From the NCBI RefSeq assembly GCF_013409365.1, contig NZ_JACCBA010000001.1:2046001-2110000 (forward strand): a stretch of DNA of 64,000 nt, written 5' to 3'. Below the pieces are notes generated by a model. The model did no database searches. It was not told the origin of the DNA and worked only from the letters and a program-made list of their open reading frames with translations. The DNA is from Actinomadura luteofluorescens (GTDB lineage Bacteria > Actinomycetota > Actinomycetes > Streptosporangiales > Streptosporangiaceae). Position numbers and translations under genes: made by a program. Shown one piece after another: positions 7,788 through 15,445 of this stretch (the first letter of the stretch is position 1; each line of letters begins with the position of its first letter).

Positions 7788-8988
7788 GCCGCGTCAGGAC
7801 CTGGACGGGGTCGGCCAGCACCTCGGCGAAGGCGAACTCGGCGGCGCCGACCAGGGTGGTGTCGTCCCCCAGGGTGGCGGTGCGCAGCTTGACCTTCTCG
7901 CGGGGGGCGGCGAGGGCGCTGGTCGCCAGGACGCTGCGGATCTGCGCGGCGGCGCCCAGGAAGATGTCGCGGAGCGTGCCGCCGAAGATGACCAGGCCCG
8001 GGTTGAAGAGGTTCACGAGGTTGGCGACGCCGAGCCCGAGCCAGTTGCCGACGCGGTGCAGCGCCTCCCGGGCCTTGATGTCGCCGGCGTCGGCCGCGGC
8101 GACGACGGCGCGGACCGCGTCGCGCCCGGGCTGGCCCGGGATCTCCTTGCGGCCGGCGAGGTCGAGCAGCGTCCGCTCCCCCACCTCGGCCTCCAGGCAG
8201 CCCTTCGAGCCGCAGGCGCAGGGCCGGCCCCCGGGGTTGATCACCATGTGCCCGATCTCGCCGCCGAACCCCTCGTCGCCGCCGAGCAGCCGGCCGTGCG
8301 CGATGATGCCGCCGCCGACGCCCACGTCGCCGTGCAGGTAGATGAGGTTGTCGCAGTTCACCCCCGCGCCGCGCTCGTGCTCGGCGACCGCGCCGAGGTT
8401 GGCGTCGTTGCACACCGAGACGGGGATGCCGAGGCCGAGCCGGCGGGACAGGGCGTCACCGAGACGCAGCCCGCCCACGTCCAGGTTCGGCCCGAACATG
8501 ATCGAGTCGTCGGAGCGGCGGACGGTGCCGGGGAAGCCGAGGGCGGCGCCGACGCAGACGGCGTCGCGCTCGGCCTTGCGGACCAGGGAGCGGGCGCCCG
8601 CCACGAGCACGCCGAGCAGGTCGGCGGGGTCGGAGTCGCGGGCGCGGACGCCCTCGCGCCGGTCCAGCACGACGCCGCCGAGGCCGACGCGGGCGACGAC
8701 GAGCCGGTCGACGCCGACCTCGAACGCCAGCACGTAGACGCGGGTCGACTCGGGCCGCACCACGAGCGACGGACGCCCGGCGCGGCGCCCCGGGCCGCGC
8801 GGCAGCTCCTCGCGCACCAGCCCGGCGGAGGTGAGGTCGGACGTCAGCGCCATGATCGTGCTGCGGTTGAGGCCGAGGGACTCGGCGAGCACGGCCCGGG
8901 ACGCGGGGCCGCGCAGGTGCACGAAGCGCAGCAGCGTCCCGAGGTTGTGGCGCCGGATGTCCTCCTGTGACGGGCCCGCCCTCATCAT
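7765..8988 (-). CDS. ROK-family repressor of the xyl-type sugar transporter
   Basis: 407 residues. An N-terminal winged helix (about 10-75, RRHNLGTLLRFVHLRGPASRAVLAESLGLNRSTIMALTSDL) precedes a ROK sugar-kinase-like domain. The ROK signature and zinc site are visible as GEIGHMVINPGG followed by CACGSKGCLE. The start overlaps the upstream ATPase stop as ATGATG/TGA, so translation is coupled. A ROK regulator next to xylFGH is known from Streptomyces coelicolor (Rok7B7 type), which suggests this protein senses a pentose or its phosphate and controls the operon to its right. Confidence 0.93.
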   Translation of the reverse strand: MMRAGPSQEDIRRHNLGTLLRFVHLRGPASRAVLAESLGLNRSTIMALTSDLTSAGLVREELPRGPGRRAGRPSLVVRPESTRVYVLAFEVGVDRLVVARVGLGGVVLDRREGVRARDSDPADLLGVLVAGARSLVRKAERDAVCVGAALGFPGTVRRSDDSIMFGPNLDVGGLRLGDALSRRLGLGIPVSVCNDANLGAVAEHERGAGVNCDNLIYLHGDVGVGGGIIAHGRLLGGDEGFGGEIGHMVINPGGRPCACGSKGCLEAEVGERTLLDLAGRKEIPGQPGRDAVRAVVAAADAGDIKAREALHRVGNWLGLGVANLVNLFNPGLVIFGGTLRDIFLGAAAQIRSVLATSALAAPREKVKLRTATLGDDTTLVGAAEFAFAEVLADPVQVLTRLRAPETV

Positions 8989-9743
8989 CGGCGCAGCCCC
9001 AGCTCTCCGCTGGAGCCGGAGGTGATCAGCTCCACGACCTGCCGGTGGGTGACGTCGGCGGTGCGGACCTGGGCGACCATCCGCCCGAGGTAGAGCGCGG
9101 CGATCCGGTCGGAGACCGCGAACACGTCGTTCATGTTGTGGGAGATCAGCACGACCGCGAGGCCCTTGTCGGCGAGCCGCCGGACCATCTCCAGGACCAT
9201 CTGGGTCTGCGCGACGCCGAGCGCGGCGGCGGGCTCGTCCAGCACGACGACCTTGCTGTCCCACAGCACGGCGCGGGCGATCGCGACGGTCTGCCGCTGG
9301 CCGCCCGACAGGTTCGAGACCCGCTGCCGGACCGAGCCCATCGTGCGGACGGCGAGGCCCGACAGAGTGGTGCGCGCCAGCTCTTCCATGAAGGTCTCGT
9401 CCAGGGCGAGGCCGCGGCGCTCCTCACGGCCGAGGAACAGGTTCTGGACGATGTCGAGGTTCTCGCAGAGGGCGAGATCCTGGTGGACGATCTCGATGCC
9501 GAGGCGGCTGGCGTCGCGGGGGGACCCGACCCGGACCGGCTCGCCCTCGAAGCGGTACTCGCCCTTGTCGAAGGAGTGGATCCCGCCGATGCACCTGACG
9601 AGGGTGGTCTTGCCGGCGCCGTTGTCGCCGACGAGCGCGGTGACCTCGCCCGGGTAGGCGGAGAACGCGACGTCCTGCAGCACCTTCACCGAGCCGAAGC
9701 TCTTGTCGATGCCGCGCAGGTCCAGAACAGGCGTCACTGACAT
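8985..9743 (-). CDS. Second ABC sugar ATPase (XylG/FrcA-like, single domain)
   Basis: 252 residues, one nucleotide-binding domain. Walker A is GDNGAGKTT, signature LSGGQRQTVAIARA, Walker B VVVLDEPAAALG and the H-loop VLISHNMND. It closely parallels the ATPase at 11257-12042 but reads DEPAAALG where that one has DEPTAALG, and GIHSFDKGEYRFEGEPV where that one has GIHPIDSGQIEFEGKPV. It is coupled to the ROK gene by a 4-base overlap and separated from the permease gene by 218 bases with a hairpin, so it may be transcribed separately. It either pairs with the other ATPase or serves the same permease as an alternative. Confidence 0.93.
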   Translation of the reverse strand: MSVTPVLDLRGIDKSFGSVKVLQDVAFSAYPGEVTALVGDNGAGKTTLVRCIGGIHSFDKGEYRFEGEPVRVGSPRDASRLGIEIVHQDLALCENLDIVQNLFLGREERRGLALDETFMEELARTTLSGLAVRTMGSVRQRVSNLSGGQRQTVAIARAVLWDSKVVVLDEPAAALGVAQTQMVLEMVRRLADKGLAVVLISHNMNDVFAVSDRIAALYLGRMVAQVRTADVTHRQVVELITSGSSGELGLRR

Positions 9744-9868
9744 GCCGAGGGGCTCCCACCGTGCCGCACCGCCGCCGCGCGCCTGGCGGTCGTGGTGAGT
9801 GAGCGTAGCAGTCGGATTCTCCGTCCGGGCACCGTCGGAGAGCCTGTCCGACCGGCCTCGCGGCCAGG

Positions 9869-9904
9869 CCCGGGAGCCGGTGGGGCGGGCCACCGACTCC
9901 CGGG
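9869..9904 (-). terminator. Hairpin between permease and second ATPase
   Basis: CCCGGGAG with CTCCCGGG (9869-9876 / 9897-9904), extended by CGGTGG with CCACCG inside. It lies in the 218-bp gap downstream of the permease gene and would reduce read-through into the second ATPase/ROK pair. Confidence 0.6.
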
Positions 9905-9961
9905 CGTTTCCGGCCGCGCTCACGGGGTCGCCGTGTTCACGGGATTACCGCGTCCACCGGG

Positions 9962-11245
9962 TCATCTGCCCGCGCTGGACCGGCGGCGCCTCGCCAGGGC
10001 GTCGATGCTCGCGGCGAACAGCAGCACGACCCCGGTGATGAGGTAGCTGAGGTAGGCCTTGGTGCCGAGCAGCCCCAGCCCGTTCTCGATGAGCGCGATG
10101 ACGAGGCCGCCGAGCACGGCGTCGCGTGCCTTGCCGCGCCCGCCGAACAGGCTCGTCCCGCCGATGACCGCGGCGCCCACCGCGTACAGCAGCGTGTTGC
10201 CGCCGCCCGAGTTGGTCGCGACGGAGCTGAGGCGGGACGCGGCGACGATGCCGCTGACCGCCGCCAGCCCGGAGGCGATCATGAACACCGAGATCTTGAT
10301 GCGGGTGACGTTGATGCCGGCCCGGCGGGCCGCCTCGGAGTTGCCGCCCACCGCGTAGATGTGCCGCCCGTAGCCGGTGCGGCCGAGCACGAACGTGCAG
10401 ATCACGAGCAGGCCGCCGACGAGCAGCACCCCCCACGGGATCCCACCGAGGGTGATCAGCGGGCTGGGAGCGCGGTCCAGGCTCAGCACGTAGGTGCTGA
10501 TCAGCAGCGCGGCGGCGACGACGGCGCACTGCGCGACCACGAGGCCCAGCGGCTTGGAGTGCAGGTTGCGGACGTTCTGGCGGCGCCAGCGCAGCAGCAG
10601 CGTCGCGGAGTAGCCGACGACGCAGGCGATGGCGAGCACCCAGCCGAGCCAGATCGGCATGTTCTTGTTGGCGAGCGCCACGACGAAGTCGTCGCGGACG
10701 GGCACCGTCCCGCCGTCGCCGATGAGCCACAGCGTGATGCCCTGGAGGCCGAGGAAGAACGCCAGCGTCACCACGAACGATGGGATGCGCAGGAACGCGA
10801 CCAGCCAGCCGATCACCGTCCCGATGACGACGCCGATCGCCACGGCGCTGAGCACCGCGACGTACCAGGACTGTCCCGAGTCGACCATCAGCTTGGCCAT
10901 CACCGCGGCGCAGACACCGCTGGCCACACCGGCCGACAGGTCGATCTCGCCCAGCAGCAGGACGAAGACCAGACCCATGGCGAGGATCGTGATGGGCAGC
11001 GCCTGGGTGGCCAGGTTCGCGATGTTGCCCTTGCTGAGGAAGGTGTCGGGCTTCAGCGCCGTGAACAGGGCCACCAGCGCGATCAGGCCGAGGATGGCGG
11101 GGAGCGCGCCCAGCTCACCGGCCTTGATCTTGTGCCAGTAGTCCAGCAGCGCGGAGTTCATGTCGTGCTTGCGCCGGTCGTTCGAGAAGTCCGAGTCCGC
11201 CAGCTTCACGGCGGCCTCCTTGCTTTGGGGGGCGTCAGTGGACAT
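9962..11245 (-). CDS. xylH: Sugar ABC transporter permease (XylH type)
   Basis: 427 residues with about ten membrane helices. The BPD_transp_2 signature is evident: LLGEIDLSAGVASGVCAAVMAKLM near residue 100 and GRTGYGRHIYAVGGNSEAARRAGINV near residue 300, the loop contacting the ATPase. It imports a sugar, most likely a pentose given the XylF-like binding protein upstream. The start ATG at 11245 follows AAAGGGGAC. The gene begins 11 bases after the ATPase gene stops, so both are surely on one transcript. Confidence 0.93.
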   Translation of the reverse strand: MSTDAPQSKEAAVKLADSDFSNDRRKHDMNSALLDYWHKIKAGELGALPAILGLIALVALFTALKPDTFLSKGNIANLATQALPITILAMGLVFVLLLGEIDLSAGVASGVCAAVMAKLMVDSGQSWYVAVLSAVAIGVVIGTVIGWLVAFLRIPSFVVTLAFFLGLQGITLWLIGDGGTVPVRDDFVVALANKNMPIWLGWVLAIACVVGYSATLLLRWRRQNVRNLHSKPLGLVVAQCAVVAAALLISTYVLSLDRAPSPLITLGGIPWGVLLVGGLLVICTFVLGRTGYGRHIYAVGGNSEAARRAGINVTRIKISVFMIASGLAAVSGIVAASRLSSVATNSGGGNTLLYAVGAAVIGGTSLFGGRGKARDAVLGGLVIALIENGLGLLGTKAYLSYLITGVVLLFAASIDALARRRRSSAGR

Positions 11246-11256
11246 CTGGTCCCCTT

Positions 11257-12042
11257 TCAGATGCTCTCGGCGGCGGTCTGCGGCGCGAGGCCGAGATCAC
11301 CGGAACGGCCGGCGGTGATGAGCTCCACGACCTGTCCGTGGGTCACCTCGGAGGTGGCGACGTCCGCGGCGACCCGGCCGAGGTAGAGGGCCGAGACGCG
11401 GTCGGCCACCTCGAACACGTCGTTCATGTTGTGCGAGATGAGCACGACGGCGTGCCCGGTGTCGGCGAGACGCCGGACGAGGTCGAGGACCTGCCGGGTC
11501 TGGGCGACGCCGAGCGCGGCCGTGGGCTCGTCCAGGATCACGACCTTGGACTCCCACAGCGCCGCCTTGGCGATGGCGACGGTCTGCCGCTGCCCGCCGG
11601 ACAGGCTCGCCACCTGCTGGCGGACGGACTTGACGGTGCGGACCGAGAGCCGGGCGAGGGTCTCACGGGCCGCCTCCTCCATCGACGGCTCGTCCAGCAC
11701 GATGCCCTTGCGCCGCTCGCGGCCGAGGAACATGTTCTGCACGATGTCGAGGTTGTCGGCGAGGGCGAGGTCCTGGTAGACGATCTCGATGCCGAGCGCG
11801 GAAGCGGTGCGCGGTCCGTCGATCGAGACCGGCTTGCCCTCGAACTCGATCTGTCCCGAGTCGATGGGGTGGATCCCGGCGATGCACTTGATCAGGGTCG
11901 ACTTGCCGGCTCCGTTGTCGCCGACGAGGGCCATGACCTCGCCCAGGCGCACGGAGAAGTCCACGTCGTGCAGCACATGGACGGGGCCGAAGCTCTTGTT
12001 GAGCCCGGTCAGGCGGAGGACGGGGTCTCCTTTTTCAGCCAC
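11257..12042 (-). CDS. xylG: Sugar ABC transporter ATPase (XylG type, single domain)
   Basis: 261 residues with one nucleotide-binding domain: Walker A GDNGAGKSTLIK, Q-loop EIVYQDLALADNLDI, signature LSGGQRQTVAIAKA, Walker B VVILDEPTAALG and H-loop VLISHNMND. Unlike the E. coli XylG double-domain ATPase it is half-size, so a homodimer or a heterodimer with the 8985-9743 ATPase is needed. The start is a GTG at 12042 with GGAAGGAAA 3 bases upstream. It lies between the binding-protein gene (120 bases upstream, with a large hairpin in the gap) and the permease. Confidence 0.93.
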   Translation of the reverse strand: MAEKGDPVLRLTGLNKSFGPVHVLHDVDFSVRLGEVMALVGDNGAGKSTLIKCIAGIHPIDSGQIEFEGKPVSIDGPRTASALGIEIVYQDLALADNLDIVQNMFLGRERRKGIVLDEPSMEEAARETLARLSVRTVKSVRQQVASLSGGQRQTVAIAKAALWESKVVILDEPTAALGVAQTRQVLDLVRRLADTGHAVVLISHNMNDVFEVADRVSALYLGRVAADVATSEVTHGQVVELITAGRSGDLGLAPQTAAESI

Positions 12043-12073
12043 GAGTTTCCTTCCAGAGGTTCGGGCGTCTAGC

Positions 12074-12145
12074 CCGTGGCGGGCCCCTGGCGTCCCGAGT
12101 TTCCGGGAGGCCGGGACGCCCTCAGCGGGGAGGGGCCCGCCACGG
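12074..12145 (-). terminator. Large nested hairpin between xylF and xylG
   Basis: An outer perfect 15-bp stem (12074-12088 with 12131-12145, arm CCGTGGCGGGCCCCT) encloses a second 9-bp stem (GGCGTCCCG 12089-12097 with CGGGACGCC 12112-12120). It fills the gap between the binding-protein gene and the ATPase gene. Such intercistronic structures typically stop part of the transcripts and protect the upstream mRNA, giving an excess of binding protein. Confidence 0.75.
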
Positions 12146-12161
12146 AGTCAGCGTCGGGCTC

Positions 12162-13235
12162 CTACTGGATGCCCGCGTCCTTGCACTTGGCCGCGTACGC
12201 GCCCTTGCACAGGTCTTCCTTCTTGACGAACCCGTCGTCCGTGACCTGCTTGATGTTGTCCTTGAAGACGCCGATCGGGGTCAGGAGCACCGACGGCACG
12301 TCCCGCTTGCCCTCCGGGTCGTTCGTGGTGCCGTTCGTCTCGCCCTTCTCGCCCTTGATGAGGGAGACGGCGAGCTTGGCGGCCGCGTCGGCCTCCTGCT
12401 TGACCGGCTTGTAGACCGTCATGCACTGGTTGCCGTCGAGGATGTTCTGCAGCCCCTCGAGCGTGGCGTCCTGGCCGGTGACGGCGACCTTGCCGGCCTC
12501 CTTGTTCTTCTTCAGGATCGAGATGACCGCACCGCCGATGCCGTCGTTGGCGGCGAGCACACCGTCGATCTTGCCGCCCTTCTCGGTCCACATCTGCTCG
12601 AAGATCGTGGCTGCCTGCTCGGCCTTCCAGTCCGGGACGGCCTGCTCGGCGACCTTCTTGTAGTTGGTCGCCTTGTCGAGCACGTTGTGCGCGCCCTTGG
12701 CGAACAGCGTCGCGTTGTTGTCGGTCGGAGCGCCGTTCAGGTAGGCGACGTTGGCCGCCTTGTCCCCGAGGCACTTCTGCAGGCCCTTGCCGAGCTCCTC
12801 GCCGACCTTCACGTTGTCGAAGGAGACGTAGTAGTCGGAGACGCCGCCGAGGGAGAGCCGGTCGTAGTCGATGGTCTTGACGCCCTGGGCCTGCGCCTTG
12901 CGCTGCACGGCGGCCGCGGAGTTGGAGTCGATGCCGTCCAGGACCAGGACCGTGACGCCGCTGGTGAGCATCTGGTCGGCGATCGTCTGGAAGCGCTGGG
13001 TCGAACCCTCGGCGTTCTGGATGTCGTAGGCCACGCCGGCGGCCTTGAAGGCCTGCTCCAGGTACGGCCGGTCGAAGCTCTCGTACCGGACGGACGAGGT
13101 GGTGTCGGGCAGGATCACGCCGACCTTGCCCTTCGAGCCGCCGCCCGAGTCGTTGGAGTCGCCGTCCCCGCACGCGGTGAGGCTGAGCGCCGCCGCCGTC
13201 GTGACGGCCAAGAAGCTGAGGATCCCCTTGCGCAT
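12162..13235 (-). CDS. xylF: Sugar-binding lipoprotein (XylF type)
   Basis: 357 residues. The signal peptide ends in a lipobox (LSLTAC, Cys near residue 21), so the mature protein is lipid-anchored outside the membrane. The periplasmic-binding-protein-4 fold resembles D-xylose-binding XylF: RYESFDRPYLEQAF, QMLTSGVTVLVLDGIDSNSA, YVSFDNVKVGEELGKG, AANDGIGGAVISIL and TGQDATLEGLQNIL are the usual ligand-facing segments. The ATG at 13235 has AAAGGAC 8 bases upstream. It is the first gene of the transporter operon. Confidence 0.92.
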   Translation of the reverse strand: MRKGILSFLAVTTAAALSLTACGDGDSNDSGGGSKGKVGVILPDTTSSVRYESFDRPYLEQAFKAAGVAYDIQNAEGSTQRFQTIADQMLTSGVTVLVLDGIDSNSAAAVQRKAQAQGVKTIDYDRLSLGGVSDYYVSFDNVKVGEELGKGLQKCLGDKAANVAYLNGAPTDNNATLFAKGAHNVLDKATNYKKVAEQAVPDWKAEQAATIFEQMWTEKGGKIDGVLAANDGIGGAVISILKKNKEAGKVAVTGQDATLEGLQNILDGNQCMTVYKPVKQEADAAAKLAVSLIKGEKGETNGTTNDPEGKRDVPSVLLTPIGVFKDNIKQVTDDGFVKKEDLCKGAYAAKCKDAGIQ

Positions 13236-13390
13236 TGCCCGGGTCCTTTCTGGGGGGTGGCCGCCGTGCGGCCGGGGGTGGTAGCCGGTGAGCGAGATCA
13301 CCCGCTACCGACGGGAATGTTGTGTCCCGCAACTTACGTCGCGCATGTCCGTCGCGCCAGACTTCAGCGAAAGTTCATTTGTTGTCGGCG

Positions 13391-13407
13391 GTAACAATCA
13401 TGTAACA
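13391..13407 (+). promoter_or_regulatory. Direct repeat upstream of the xyl operon
   Basis: GTAACA at 13391-13396 and again at 13402-13407, separated by ATCAT, in an unusually AT-rich patch 156 bases upstream of the xylF start. Half-sites spaced 11 bases apart, about one helical turn, could bind a regulator. The ROK protein is the obvious candidate but there is no direct evidence. Confidence 0.35.
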
Positions 13408-13439
13408 CGAGATCAACATGGGTGGAACACGAGGCCTGC

Positions 13440-14249
13440 CGCACGACCCGCGGGAGGGCACCGCCCACCGCTCGCCCACACCCGAACGGACCCCCGTCGG
13501 CGTAAATGTTTCGTGGGTCAACATTCACCGCGACCCGCCGTCAACCCGCGCCTCACCCCAGCGGCCCCGCCACGCACGAAACGACGCCCCCCCGCACCCG
13601 GCGCACCCAGCCCCAACCGCCGCAGCACCCCAGGTCAGCGCCCCAAACCCAGCCCCTTACCACAAGTCAAACGCCCCCGCGCCAGAAGGACACCGCACCC
13701 CCAGCACCACACCCAACCCCCACTCCAACCCACCCCACGCTCCACCCCGACCCACGCCCAAGCCGAGCCCCACACCAACCCGAGCCACACTCCGTCGCGG
13801 GCGGCATCCACGACCCGGGCCACACCACAACCCACGCCGCACCACAACCCGCGCCATCTCTCTCAACCCGAGCCGTGCTTCGAGCCGGACCAGGCTCCAC
13901 CCCGGGAAATCCACAAGCCGGGGCACGCCTCAACCGCGCCGCACCACAACCGACGTCATCTCTCAACCGGCCCACGCTCCATCCGGGGAGCGTCCACAGC
14001 CGACGCAGGCCGCAACCGGGCCACGCCACACCCCACGTCGTCTCTCAACCCTGACCGCGCACCAATGGGGGGCATGCGCAAGCTGGGCGCACCTCCACAT
14101 GGCCGCGCTACAACTCACGCCATCTCAGGCCGGGCACGCTTTGAGTCAGGCTTCGTCTCAGGCTGGGCCACGCTCCGGCGTGGGGGCGTGCGCGCGCCAG
14201 GGCACGCCTCAGCACGCGCCGCGTCACACTTCACGTCGTCTCAACCCTG
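13440..14249. repeat. C-rich, G-poor degenerate tandem-repeat tract without genes
   Basis: About 800 bases with extreme strand bias. From 13520 to 13800 the plus strand is nearly all C and A. Between 13698 and 13759 there are eight runs of three or more C, so the minus strand could form G-quadruplexes. From 13836 a degenerate unit recurs (GCCGCACCACAACC..CG.CATCTCTCAACC) at 13836, 13938, 14020, 14102 and 14218, 82-116 bases apart. Open frames across it encode only Pro/Thr/His-rich peptides without ribosome sites, so I call it non-coding. Confidence 0.7.
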
Positions 14250-14250
14250 G

Positions 14251-14303
14251 GCGCGCTCCGGCGTGGGAGCGCGCGGTTTGGGGCCCCGGGTTTCGCCGGG
14301 GCC
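14251..14303 (-). terminator. Two consecutive terminator hairpins
   Basis: GGCCCCGG (14282-14289) pairs with CCGGGGCC (14296-14303), 5 bases beyond the stop of the small minus-strand gene. A second stem, GCGCGCTCC (14251-14259) with GGAGCGCGC (14266-14274), follows. Together they probably end that gene's transcript before the G-rich tract. Confidence 0.65.
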
Positions 14304-14307
14304 TGGG

Positions 14308-14601
14308 TCAGGCGGACAGGACGCGGGCCACGCGGTCGGCCGCCGCGGCGGCGTCGGCGGCGGGCGCGATGCGCTCTGCCCACGACCACCAGTACCACCA
14401 GCCGTCCGCGCCCTGCTCCGCCAGGATGTTCTCGGTCAGCGCGGCGGCGTCGGGATTCATCACGTGCAGGCTGGGCGACTGGCCGCGGGGCAGGGTGAGG
14501 CGCACCCGGAGGCCGCGTTTGACCAGCTCCTCGCCGAGTTCTTCCAGATATTCGATCCGCGTCTTCGACGGCGCGGCTGTTCCCGTATCGTCAGGCGTCA
14601 T
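14308..14601 (-). CDS. Small protein of unknown function with a WWYWWSW motif
   Basis: 97 residues. It starts with a charged helix (LEELGEELVKRGL), then a short beta-like stretch (RVRLTLPRGQSPSLHVMNPDAAALTENILAE), an aromatic cluster DGWWYWWSWAERI near residue 75 and an Ala-rich C-terminal helix. I recall similar small proteins in Streptosporangiales genomes, often near HTH regulators, but cannot name a function. GAGGGA precedes the ATG at 14601. It is divergent from the membrane protein gene at 14801. Confidence 0.65.
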   Translation of the reverse strand: MTPDDTGTAAPSKTRIEYLEELGEELVKRGLRVRLTLPRGQSPSLHVMNPDAAALTENILAEQGADGWWYWWSWAERIAPAADAAAAADRVARVLSA

Positions 14602-14800
14602 CCTTGTTCCCTCACGGACTCCGTGCGGCCCGACGTGCACCTCAGCCTCCCCCTTCACCCGCCCGGGCGCAAGCACCCCGGCCCGGCGGCCGCGAGCCGA
14701 ACGGGCGGGGCCGCGAGGGCGCACCGCGTTTCGGAGGTCGTCCGGACCTTATCCGGGATATCTTGCGCTTGGCAGATGAACCGGCACACGGGGGCTGACG

Positions 14801-15391
14801 ATGACGGTGGGAGCGAGTGCCCAGCCAGGTTCGGGGCCGTCCGCGCCGGCCGGCGGCGCCGCACGGACGTGGCACCGGTTCCACTACGCGGTCGGCGTGT
14901 TCGTCATCGCCTACGGCGTGGCGGCCCTCGCGAGCGCGGCGGCGCTGTGGGGCGACCGGCTGGACGAGATGGAGGGCTACTTCGGGTCCGGACCGGCCTC
15001 GGGGATCCTCGTCCTCGCCAAGGCCGTCGAGGTCCTGCTCGTGGTCACCGCCGTGGCGGGCGTGCTCATGCGCCGCGACCTGCTGCTGGTCCCGCCGGTG
15101 GCGGGCTGGATGGCCGGGTTCGCGATGTTCGCCGTCCTGGACGTCTTCACGGGCCGGTGGGGCGGGCTCGTCGAGCACCTGGCCTACCTGGCGGCGTTCG
15201 TCGTGCTGCTCTTCCTCTCCTACGGGCTCAGCGCGAAGGCGCAGCTCGCGAAGACCCCGAAGGGCCCCGCGCCGGACGGCTCCCCGCGCGGCCCGAGCGG
15301 CCTGACATGGACGCAGGAGTTCGCGCTCCAGGCCATCAACCGGGCCGCCGCGCTCACCGGCCCGCGGACCCGCCCGGACAAGCGCGACTGA
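14801..15391 (+). CDS. Four-helix integral membrane protein of unknown function
   Basis: 196 residues. Four membrane segments are clear between residues 27 and 140 (YAVGVFVIAYGVAALASAAAL; GILVLAKAVEVLLVVTAVAGVL; LLVPPVAGWMAGFAMFAVLDV; LAYLAAFVVLLFLSYGL). A cytoplasmic-looking basic tail of about 50 residues follows. No catalytic motif is visible. The ATG at 14801 follows a GGGGG tract. It precedes the secreted carboxypeptidase gene by 54 bases in the same direction and could be cotranscribed with it. Confidence 0.7.
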   Translation: MTVGASAQPGSGPSAPAGGAARTWHRFHYAVGVFVIAYGVAALASAAALWGDRLDEMEGYFGSGPASGILVLAKAVEVLLVVTAVAGVLMRRDLLLVPPVAGWMAGFAMFAVLDVFTGRWGGLVEHLAYLAAFVVLLFLSYGLSAKAQLAKTPKGPAPDGSPRGPSGLTWTQEFALQAINRAAALTGPRTRPDKRD

Positions 15392-15445
15392 TCTTGGCAG
15401 ATGTTGCCCTTGGTGGCGCTCCCGGCGGGTGCCACGTTGTGCCTC

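Noticed and set aside
9743..9923. N-terminal extension of the second ABC ATPase
   Set aside because: The extra 60 codons overlap the terminator hairpin and promoter gap and do not match the ATPase family; the start at 9743 is sufficient.
13836..14253. CRISPR-like array
   Set aside because: The repeated units are degenerate, unevenly spaced (82-116 bases) and lack constant repeats with unique spacers; no cas genes are present.
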